From: Excoecaria cochinchinensis
Taxonomy: Eukaryota; Streptophyta; Magnoliopsida; Malpighiales; Euphorbiaceae
Reading direction: 5' to 3'
DNA length: 64,000 nucleotides
Assembly: GCA_947683425.1 (NCBI GenBank)
Contig: CANTUQ010000050.1
Span: forward strand, 9,106,501 to 9,170,500
Position 1 is the stretch's first letter, and the number at the start of each line of letters is the position of its first letter. A program made the position numbers and the translations under genes. The notes below the pieces were generated by a model that was not told where the DNA came from, did no database searches, and saw nothing but the letters and a program-made list of their open reading frames with translations. Positions 46,754 through 56,130 of the stretch are shown here, piece by piece.

Positions 46754-49384
46754 GTATATCTACTAAAACTTCTGATTTTGATTTTTATTTTAGTGCATTC
46801 AAGTTAGAATTAGTTCTTGAATTAGTTTTATATCTGGGATTTTATGTGTGGTTTGTATTGAATGGCTGAAAACGATATTTTTATAATCACCGTACTTAAT
46901 ATATTGTGGTTTTAGTTTTATGGTTGAGGGTAACTATAATTGTTCTTGGCTTTGATATATCTTACACTGTTTCATGTGCAGTACTCTTTTTTCCATCTTA
47001 AATGAATAATGTCATGGTAATTGATGTGAATTTTTTTAGGAAAAAGTTGTGTTTTATTTGACAAATAATGGGTGTGCTGCCATATTTGGTACAAACTAGT
47101 CATTACTTCTGTTGTTATGTAATTTTCACATCTGTGAAAATGGACTAGACCACTAAAATGATATGTGATTCTTGCTAAAACAAATTCCGGCATTCTATTT
47201 CTCATGTTTCACTAAATTTGCTTACAAAATTTCTTAAATTTAAGACTTGTTGAATATGATGATTTTATGGTAGTTATAGATCTATCTATAAGTTCGAATA
47301 AATAGTCGCATAGAAACAATGATTTTGTTGCTATGTTGTTTGCATGAGCAATCGTATAATCTTGATATACAGTTATGGAGCATTCTGAAGATATGTTGAA
47401 TGTTTTTATGGTTTTGTATTTGATATTGATTTGTGGTGGAGATGTGATGATTTGGGGGCCTAGTAGTGGCCAAGGTTGTTATGGATGGTTGGTTCTTAAA
47501 GAAGCGAAATTAAATAAGCCTTTTCTCATGTTTAAGAGTTTTGGAATGTCTTAGTTTTAGGGGATATCTATTAAATTTTCAGCGATACTGCTTGTTAATG
47601 GCTTCTATTGCACTCTATTTTAGGATAAAAAGATAGGACGATCCAATATGGAAGCAAGCAAAGACCCACATGGTTCAAACAACTGGTCTTAGCCACTTTA
47701 CTTGCATTAGCTACTTTGTTTGAACAAATCTTGCACCCCATTAATACTTTGAGATCTCTATATATGTTTTTTTTTGTACATTCAGGGTAAAAATTTATGA
47801 TATACTTCTTATGATCTTTGAGCATTTAGTTAGCTATTTATTTTTTTTCCAGTTGATAAAAAAAATTTCTTGGCTTATTGAGTCATTTGTGCTTTAATTT
47901 ATGTGATAAATGATGTCATTTCCTTGGATTAGTATGAAATAACTGTATAATGTTATAGTTTCTCTTGATTAGTTTGAGACAGCTAACCATATTGCCTCAT
48001 GATTCAATTTCCATTTAAGTTTTGTCTGTCTTTACTAAGTGGGATAAAACATAAAGTATTGCTTAGTATTTTATCCAATTGGTTATGGGGATATTGGAAT
48101 CAGAAAGAAAGCTTAACACATTAGCTATATAATATATGGATATTTTTTGAATGATGCATTGGTCACATCTTAAAAAAGAACCATCATTTCTTTTTGGGCT
48201 TTGTTTATTTTTTAAAATTTTTCTATTATATTTACATAGGTTTCGCAACTTACCAACGAAAATAATTACAGGCTAGGGATGTAGACAAGGTTTTATTTCT
48301 TGTTCTGTTTGTTTGGGATTTTGGGTTGTTAATTATGTTATTGATGATTTTGAAGTTCTGGTTTTTAGTATTTTTGCTTAATTTCTTAGCTTTTGTTTGG
48401 TTCGTTGCTGATAATTTGAGCAAACACGTAGTAAGTAGTTTAGTTTTTGCTTACATGCTAAATTTTTTCAGTAGCCAAGCTTAGTTCTACCAATTACTTA
48501 TCCGCTACTTGAGTTAAATAACAAAAAAAGGGAAATTTTGAATTTTGATTTTCAAACCTCTGCTCCTGTATTGAACCTTGTATTGTTCAATACAAGACAT
48601 ACAATAGCATCTGCCTGATACAATAGCATCTGTCTGATACTATAGTTGAATGCACTATGAATAAAAAGAACCGTTTAATTTGATAGGTCATGCTCCTTTA
48701 TGTGTGAAACATTGAAGTTCTAATTGTGATATCTTTCTCATTTGCTGGATATCTTCCTTTCTTTTCTCTGACAATTTATAATTTGACATTACTCTTATAT
48801 GTATGCTATTTTTAAATATTTATGTAATGCAACTATATTATTTTGATCCTTGTGTTCATAAAATGAACATTGAAAACAAGATCAGAAATTTCAGTCTGTC
48901 AAATCATATTTACTTCATGGATTCTTAATATTTTTCTTTGAATTTTTCATCAATAAAAGCTGTGAATTGCCAAGGAGCATTGCTCTGGCTGATCCAATAT
49001 AAAGTGAGGGTGTTGATTTCTTTTGTTATTTTGCTGGTGCAGATCATCCATATGAAGAAGCTCGAGGCAGCAGGTGGTGTGTAAGTGGTTGGGTTGAAGA
49101 AGTATGAGGATGTGCAACGGACAAGTTATTATGGGATTTTTTTGGAGGACCAATCAACTCTTTATAATAATTTGCGGATCAATTTAATTGTACATCCCAT
49201 TTGTAATTTCAAATAGGATTTTCTTTCTCAATAATTATTTATAGAAATTGCATGGTGTATGACTTTGAATTTCATTTGCTATTGAGTTCTGTGGTGGATG
49301 CCTTCATTCCCAAAGGAGTGGAAAAAAAGAAAATGGGTACATCCTGGTTGTTCCAATAATACTAATAATAACAATAAGTATAAA
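46754..49384. other. Intergenic, no gene seen
   Basis: AT-rich DNA with short chance frames. A 20-bp tandem duplication (ACAATAGCATCTG[C/T]CTGAT) lies near 48600-48640. No further kinase exons were found after 46754. Confidence 0.45.
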
Positions 49385-49716
49385 AAATATTAAAATTAAA
49401 TTAGCGACGGAATTTGCACAATTAATGACAAAATTTTCAATCGCTAATTCCCTTTTTTCATGTGGAAGTTTAAAAAAGTTGTTTTGCGACGGATTTTAGG
49501 GATGAAAAATTCCATCGCTAATAATTTTTTAAATCTTTGGCGACCAGTTTTAGGAGTTAATTAGCGGCGAATTTACTATTTGTAGCGATGATTTTATGTT
49601 TTAGTCACAAATATGCTTGCGACGATTAGTCGTTTCGTCGCTAATTGTGATTAGGTACGAAATATTCACTATTAAAGACGGAAAATGCTGTCGCTAATTG
49701 ACCTTTTTTGTAGTGG
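49385..49716. mobile_element. One terminus of a CACTA-like DNA transposon
   Basis: The segment ends CCTTTTTTGTAGTG (49703-49716), the inverse of the CACTACAAAAAA terminus of CACTA elements. It is filled with subterminal words of the type GCGACGGA/TCGCTAATT in both orientations (49401, 49431, 49484, 49512, 49548, 49646, 49691). No opposite terminus was found, so this is a truncated end. Confidence 0.75.
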
Positions 49717-50645
49717 GAACTTATCATCCAAGAGAACATATTGGATCAAAACTTCTCAAGTTTCCAGATTCCAATCTATCTCACAAGCAGTTTCAACAAT
49801 TTTTGGGAATAGCAAATTATCTCAGGAATTTCATTCCTCATTTCACAAAGATAGCCAGTCCTCTCAGACAAATGCTGAAAAAGGATCTACCACCATGGTC
49901 AGAAACTCCGACTAAAGCAATCAAGGAGTTAAAGAAGCAGACTTAGAATTTGCCCACTTTTGCAAATTTCTTCAGGCAAACCATTAATCTTATAGACAGA
50001 TGCTAGTGACAAGTTTTGGGGAGCCGTCCTTCTAGAACAAGGTAAAAATGCCAAGAGACTATGTGCTTATGCAAGCAGAGCTTTCAAAGAAGCAGAATGG
50101 CATTACCACTCAATGTTTAAGGAAATTTTGGCAGTCAAATATGGAATTCGAAAATTTGAATTTCATCTCATTGGTCAAAAGTTCACTGTTCTCATGGACT
50201 GTTTATTTTCCTAAGATGTTAGAATTCAAAGGTTCCTAATCCTCAACTGCTTCGTTTCAAGGAATGGTTTAGCAAGTTTAATTTTGATGTTTAACATATC
50301 AAGGGAGATAAAAATCTGATCCCAGATCTTCTCAGCAGGCCTCCAAGTCAATATACCATTGTTCCTCTTGTGAACATGTTTCTCAAAGACAATAAATTTC
50401 TAGTTAACCATGCACCTCCAGAAATTCCAAGAGGTTTTACTTCTCACCAATTGAAAGAATTTTTCAAGGCTCAATTGTTCAACTACCAATTAATTCTGAT
50501 CCAACAATATGGAAAATTTTATTTGGAGAACTTAGGTTTTCATCCAAAATATCCTTTTGCAGCTCTTTTAATGAATTTTCTCAGTTTTCCCAAAGAAAAT
50601 CTATTGATATGACCAAAAGAATTGCTCTTGTTTATTTGGTGTTAC
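49717..50645 (+). pseudogene. Endogenous caulimovirid (pararetrovirus) reverse transcriptase-RNase H fragment
   Basis: Broken frames match the C-terminal part of a caulimovirid polymerase: a FLGIANYLRNFIPHF thumb motif (near 49800), an RNase H region with a HYHS...KEILAVKYG motif (near 50100) and a tail containing LSRPP (near 50330). The frame is interrupted by stops near 49945, 49998 and 50213 and by at least one frameshift, so it is not functional. The KF-FHLIG wording is nearer to caulimovirids than to gypsy elements, though genus cannot be set. It directly abuts the CACTA terminus on the left and is split on the right by solo LTR F. Confidence 0.75.
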
Positions 50646-51052
50646 TGTAATACCCCCATACCCCCTGGAAGGATATCAGGGCGCCACGCGGACACATATG
50701 TATACATATACATATACATATACATACACTAGCGGAAGCGATAGCATTACACACATCCATTTAAGAATAACAAAATAATACTACACTAGGGCCCAACATG
50801 CAATTCATATTAACTACATACATATATATATATATATATATACATATTTATCTTTTTACATGTTCATATTACAATCTGTTTCCATTTAACTTTACATATA
50901 CATTTACATGTGATTCTTTTACTTTTATTACATAATGATGTTACTCAAAACATCACCAACTCTATCTCTAAATTATACAAAAAGATTTAGCAAAACTTTC
51001 TAGTGGACTTGACCTGCAGATGCATGTTCTCTGATCCAAGCCTGCAAACCTA

Positions 51053-51089
51053 CACGGAACAAACATCTGTGCTAAGAGATAACGCTTAG
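51053..51089 (-). other. Conserved double hairpin in the fifth solo LTR
   Basis: CACGG...CTGTG (51053-51071, one G-T wobble) followed by CTAAG...CTTAG (51072-51089) and then TGGGG, the inverse arrangement of solo LTRs A and B. Confidence 0.75.
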
Positions 51090-51982
51090 TGGGGATGAAA
51101 ATAATACAAAGGACTTCTTTCTAAAGTCACACATAAATAACACATTTCATATAACACAATCAAATATCTCATGCATATAACTTTCACACACTTGTACAGG
51201 GCATGTAATCAAATATAGCAATCACCATGTGTTCACATACATGTAATAATGTACTTGTATATAGAACATTCATGTATTTAAACATTACTCTCATGTGCTA
51301 TGACCTTTATTCAGAGCAATACTTTTAATCGTCTCAAGTTCACTACACAACATTAATAAGCCTGAATTCCTTTCATGGTGGATACGGGTAACTCTGGATA
51401 CTGTTTACGGTATCTTACATGTGGAGAATTAACTCAACTCTATGGAATACACGAGGTATTCCAAGCTCTGGGCACAATTAAGGCCAACTCTAGCAGCTGC
51501 ACTCTAGCCCTTTATAAGCATGCTTATCTATCCACTATAACGGTAATCAGGCTCAATAACAACTCATACACTATACATAGATACCAACTTATCAACTATA
51601 ATTCAAGTGCACTCATCAACTTCAGAGGCATTTAATTCATATACAGTCTTTATTAATCATGTTCAACAACTAAAAGCATGTAACATTTAAATTCCATGTA
51701 TAAACTCTTATATCACATCATCATATACATGCACTCACAAGTTCACACATTTTTATGATGCCATTTGTTATCCTTCACACAATTGTACATTGTTACTTTA
51801 TTAGTTAAATTACAAATCTTAAACATACTCAAATGTATTTTCTTATAGATACCCACTTTATAATCATTTAATAACCCTAATCATGTATATTATGTTAAGG
51901 GGAAGGGTAAGGGGTTGATCCATGCCAACCATGGGCTCAAAATGAATAAGAAAAGTCTTAATATGGGTTGTTCTATTGCGAG

Positions 51983-52012
51983 GTCGCGACCTGTGTCGCG
52001 CTCGCGACAGAG
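51983..52012. repeat. Palindrome pair at the canonical position of the fifth solo LTR
   Basis: GTCGCGAC (51983-51990) and TGTCGCGCTCGCGACA (51994-52009) stand about 1.36-1.39 kb from the LTR 5' end, the same zone as the clusters in LTRs A, B and D. Confidence 0.8.
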
Positions 52013-52918
52013 GCTCGCATCTGGTGCCTCACGAGACTGCTTTTTACACTAAACTTGCATCACAAAAACCACCCTCTAGACCACATTTTTAGGCAAAGTG
52101 GTCTTCATAATAATTGTTCCCTAGGATGTTATCTTTCAAATGGGACAAATTTCAGGTCTTTTAGACATCTAGAACTCCAGATATGATTCAAACAATATAT
52201 ACTGTTCTAGTAAACCTGCCAGAACAGGGTCACCTATGTTTTAACTACTTTTTGGGATACTTAGAGCAAGAATTAGATCAAGCACCCTCTTAGACATTTT
52301 TATCTACGGATCTTAGGTTTCAGATGCAATTTTAATCAATGCAATTGAAGCCCTATAACTCTACTTATGACAAATACAATATACAGAGGTCTAATGACAA
52401 CTGAACAGAATTCACCCACAAACATACTTTACACATGAAAGTTGTATGTAGACCATCTAACACACATATAATCACAACATATCCATATACATATACCAGA
52501 AAATACTGCAAGAAATCAAAATGAACGAAATAAAAATCGTACGCGATCCCTACCTCTAGGAAACTCGATCTTGTGCTCTCTACTCGATTCCGACCTTCTC
52601 CTTGCCTTTAGCCACTCTCTTGGCCGTAGCTTGAACCAAAATCACGGAAAACACTTGAATTACTTTTCTTCTCACTTTAAATTAGAAACAGGAATATGTA
52701 TATAGAAACAGAAGACCAATACTAACAATTAAGTCACTTACCTTCTTAGGAGACCAATCTATTTCTTTACCCAATCTCTTCAAACCAATCCGAATGAATC
52801 ACTCAAAACAAATCAAAAAAGAAGAAGGAACAAAGGAAAGGCAGAGCAAGGGTGGACAACGGGAAAACAAAGCAGAAGAGCAGCTGGTCCAACTTTATCA
52901 AAATCAATAAATTACTAA

Positions 52919-52955
52919 GAACACAGCTGTGTTCACTCTAAAAGCATAGCTGTGT
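52919..52955. repeat. ACACAGCTGTGT-type palindrome pair
   Basis: GAACACAGCTGTGTTC (52919-52934) is a perfect 16-bp palindrome. A second, imperfect one (GCATAGCTGTGTTT) follows after ACTCTAAAA. The spacer ending in AAAA is as in solo LTR C. Confidence 0.85.
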
Positions 52956-53156
52956 TTTCCAATCCCTCATCCAACATTAATTATTCCTATTAAATGCCTC
53001 TTTACCTCATAAATACATGTATATCCCTTAGTCGAATACATGTATTTAGCTACAATAAACATGCCCATGCCACATGTCACACTCCTACAATGCCATGTGT
53101 CAAGAATCCAAACTCCAAGTCTCTTAAACCCACTTATGCAAGCATCTCGCGAGAGG

Positions 53157-53299
53157 GTTCTGTCGCGCTCGTGACAGAACGCTCACACCCACACTAACCA
53201 GCTGAAGTTGGAAAATCGCTGGAGTGCTCTGTCGTGCCCGCGACACTTGTCGCGCCCGCGACACTTGTCGCGCCCGCGACACTTGTCGCGTTCGCGACA
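53157..53299. repeat. Tandem palindrome array near the LTR 5' end
   Basis: After an isolated CTGTCGCGCTCGTGACAG (53160-53177), four palindromes follow with an 18-bp period from 53229. Three are GTCGCGCCCGCGAC or a one-base variant of it, joined by ACTT linkers, and the last is GTCGCGTTCGCGAC. The array starts only about 75 bp from the LTR 5' end. Confidence 0.9.
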
Positions 53300-53379
53300 T
53301 AACTCTCGCACACAACACTTACTTTTCCGAACAAAAACTCCGTAATTCTTTTAGGACCACTTTGGGGTGTTACAGTTAC

Positions 53380-54100
53380 TCTCATCTCTATCACATTGCA
53401 ATTGAAATACATACCAAACATTTAGTCTAGCACATTCAAGAAATCATCAATGGAACTCAGAGAAATCACCATCTCAAGATTTTTCTCACTTGATTTTGTC
53501 CTCTTAATAGATGGCAAGCATTCCTCTTGTGAGAAGCTCATCAGTCAAGAAAAGATCCATGGAGTCAAAAATCCGTTTACATTTTCCACAGGCATCATCT
53601 CTCTGTTGGCCATGAATTCAAAACTATTTATTTTACTTATCTTTATGATACTTTTGATTTACCAATCCAAAAGCTGTATGAGGATAAAAAGTTCACATAA
53701 AGACACGACAAATGGTTTGATTTGATGCATCATTTTTTTCAAAAGAACTTTGTCATTCCAAAAGAGATTTGACCAAATTGGAAGGATGATTTTATCCCTT
53801 AGGAGACTTATCCAGCTGGCTATTGGAATAATCTTAAGAGTGATCTTCAATGTTGCAATTATCAACAATGGGCTAAAAGTATACTAGGCCCATCCAATCG
53901 TAGTTCATCTGAACTTGGACCACCATTGTTTAGTCTAGCTTTGGATTCCCACCATCGTCCTATTGCAAGATATTCTCAATCACCAGAAGAAGATAAGGAT
54001 AAGGATAGTGGGACCAAGGAATATATTTCCGACAGCTTTTTAAAGGATCCGGAGGACCACAACATGTCTCCTTCACATGAGCCGATCCACAAATAATTAT
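53380..54100 (+). pseudogene. Pararetroviral remnant continued (region downstream of RNase H)
   Basis: The caulimovirid-like sequence resumes after the solo LTR. Several short frames in different phases are visible, the last ending in an acidic, Ser/Asp-rich tail with stop near 54095. Breaks and frame changes show it is inactive. The identity of this protein region is inferred from position only. Confidence 0.5.
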
Positions 54101-54214
54101 AAGAAGACAACAAACTTTTAAGATTGCCCCAACAAAGTTATGTAAATTTAAGCTTTACTATTTGCTTTTTTCTTGTCTAAAGCAGTTTGAATTATTATAC
54201 CAAGTTTTTCTTCT

Positions 54215-54300
54215 CTATATAAGGGAAGCCAGTTTGCAGTTGTAAGGCAGAAAACGGTTTGATAGACACTACCCTTTGTGAAATAAACTATGTTTGCCTA
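54215..54300 (+). promoter_or_regulatory. Pararetrovirus-like TATA box and poly-A signal
   Basis: CTATATAAGGGAAGCC (near 54217) has the form of a caulimovirid pregenomic-RNA TATA box. AATAAA follows near 54281, the spacing expected when promoter and polyadenylation signal of the terminally redundant transcript lie close together. It comes right after the last viral frame, the expected place for the intergenic region. Confidence 0.5.
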
Positions 54301-54499
54301 AACGCTTTCTCTTACTTCTCTAATTATGATTTCATAATATATCAATCTTTATATGCCTATGTTTTGATGCTTTACTGGGCGAGTTATAGTTCATAATATG
54401 CAAAGAGAAGACAACTCCTTGTTAATGGTCCGGCGTTCTAATCTTTTATAGTTGAGCACATCTTTACTGCATAGTATGAGCTATCTCCCGTCCATAAAA

Positions 54500-54780
54500 A
54501 GATGCTTGTGAGATAGATTGGAATCTGGAAACTTGAGAAGTTTTGATCCAATATGTTCTCCTGAATGATAAGCTCCATCCTTAAAATGCATTCAAAAAAA
54601 TTCTATTTCTGGTTTTTAAAATATTCAAAATTCCAAGATAATACTGAGATTTACAAATTTTTGAATTGAACCGTGTCATTTGACTCAAAGCATCAAATCC
54701 AAGAATAATATCTCTTCCTAGCAATGTGGATCTAAGAACCGAAATATCAAAGGAAAAGAAAATCTTATCCCAGATCTGTT
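54500..54780 (-). pseudogene. Inverted second piece of the pararetroviral polymerase
   Basis: 54508-54576 is the inverse complement, with few differences, of 49727-49795 (for example AACTTGAGAAGTTTTGATCC against GGATCAAAACTTCTCAAGTT). Beyond it the minus strand carries a protease-end-like DIILGFDAL near 54670-54710, and 54745-54785 matches 50295-50340 in direct orientation. Fragments of at least two copies are therefore joined in both orientations. Confidence 0.65.
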
Positions 54781-54895
54781 AAGCAGAAAAAAAGGCAGAA
54801 CAACTTTTGACTATCCCAGTCATTTGTATGTTTTAACCAGTTTCATCTCCTTTTCTTGTATATATGCATTTATGACTCTCTCTCTTTATATCAAT

Positions 54896-55606
54896 GTTAT
54901 TAAAACCGGACCGGATATAGAACCGGCAAGGCTGAGGGTTCGTGGTTCGACCGGGTTCGACCGGGTTTTTTTCTATTTTTTAAAATATTATTAATTAGTA
55001 TAATGTTTATAAATACTACTACTCAAATAAAAAAAATCCATCAAAATATTTAGTATATATCACAAATATACTAATAATAATATTTTTTTCATCTTTTATT
55101 TTTTTAAAAAAAATTATTACTTGATTAATTTAAAAATTAAATAATTTAATAACTTTAGGTGAAATTAAAGAAAAGGGTAAACAATTATTTTTAAGTTAAC
55201 CAAATTTAATAATTTATTCAATTTTTATTCTATTATATTTTATTAAATTATTAAACCATTATATTATTTTTATTAAATCCAAAGGTAATTAAATAGTAAA
55301 AGAATCAATTATTTGCTAAATAAAACTTATTAGATTTTTTATTTTTATGAAAATAGTACTAATTTTTATTAATTATTTTAAATTAAAAGCATTTTTTCAA
55401 AAAAAAAATAAAATAAAAACATATAATAAATTTTCGGCCGGTTTTTTCTCGGTTCTGGCCGGTTCTCCGGTTTTTTCCGGTTCTGGCCGGTTTTTCCCGG
55501 TTCAATCCGGTTTTTTTCCAATCCGATTTTCTAGTGTTGGACCGACCGGTTTGCCTGCCGGTTCGCGGTTGAACCGGCCGGTCCAGTCCGGTCCGGTTTC
55601 AATAAC
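54896..55606. mobile_element. Inverted-terminal DNA element with GC-rich ends
   Basis: 711 bp with GTTATTAAAACCGGACCGG at the left and the inverse of GTTATTGAAACCGGACCGG at the right. Both ends contain many CCGG/ACCGG words around an AT-rich core. No coding sequence, and no convincing target duplication was found. It is probably a non-autonomous DNA transposon. Confidence 0.65.
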
Positions 55607-56130
55607 TATGCTTTATATATATATATATTATTGTTTCATTTATTTTAATAATTTAGTTAATGTAAAATAATATTTTAATTAATTTTTTTTATAATATATG
55701 TCCGTAATATTTCTTTAATTTATATATATTATAATTAAAATTAAAAAGTAGTTAAAATATATTAATATTTAAAAAATAAAATTAAAAATTGATTCAATAA
55801 TTTAGAAATTGGACCGCATTGAAAAAAGAGATTTAATTCGAAATTCAATCTGACATAACTCTAACCAAGTCATCCGATTCAAAAATGATAATCCAAAAAT
55901 AATTCTGACTTGAAATTAATTCAATTCAAACCCGTCCGATCCCAGCCGTTACACGCGGATGTAATTGGGATTGTATTTTATTTTATTATTGTTTTCCTTG
56001 TTAGAAAAGTTTTTAATTTTACTTTTCCTTGTTCAACATTATATGGAACAGCATTCTCTCCAAATCCACAATCACTCCTAATTCTAAACCCTAATTTTGT
56101 TACAGTTTCATTGCTCTCACACAGCAGATC
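55607..56130. other. AT-rich promoter side of the helicase gene
   Basis: Contains no gene. A stop in frame with the helicase ATG is present near 56087, so the helicase frame does not extend upstream. Confidence 0.5.

Larger units (their letters stand above)
50646..53374 (-). mobile_element. Solo LTR E inserted in the pararetroviral remnant
   Basis: 2729 bp. On the minus strand it starts TGTAACACCCCAAAGTGG (53374) and ends GGGGGTATTACA (50646), with a perfect 5-bp duplication GTTAC (50641-50645 and 53375-53379). The double hairpin is CACGG/CTGTG plus CTAAG/CTTAG (51053-51089). It has three separate palindrome sites: 51983-52012, 52919-52955 and 53157-53299. No coding sequence; the Arg/Ala/Cys-repeat frames near 53124-53420 are translations of the palindrome array. 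Confidence 0.92.

Noticed and set aside
48950..49153. 67-residue His/Leu/Pro-rich minus frame
   Set aside because: No splice context, no homology, and AT-rich intergenic position.
53124..53430. Arg/Ala/Cys-repeat proteins on both strands
   Set aside because: They are translations of the 18-bp palindrome array, whose period is a multiple of 3. No start context or homology.
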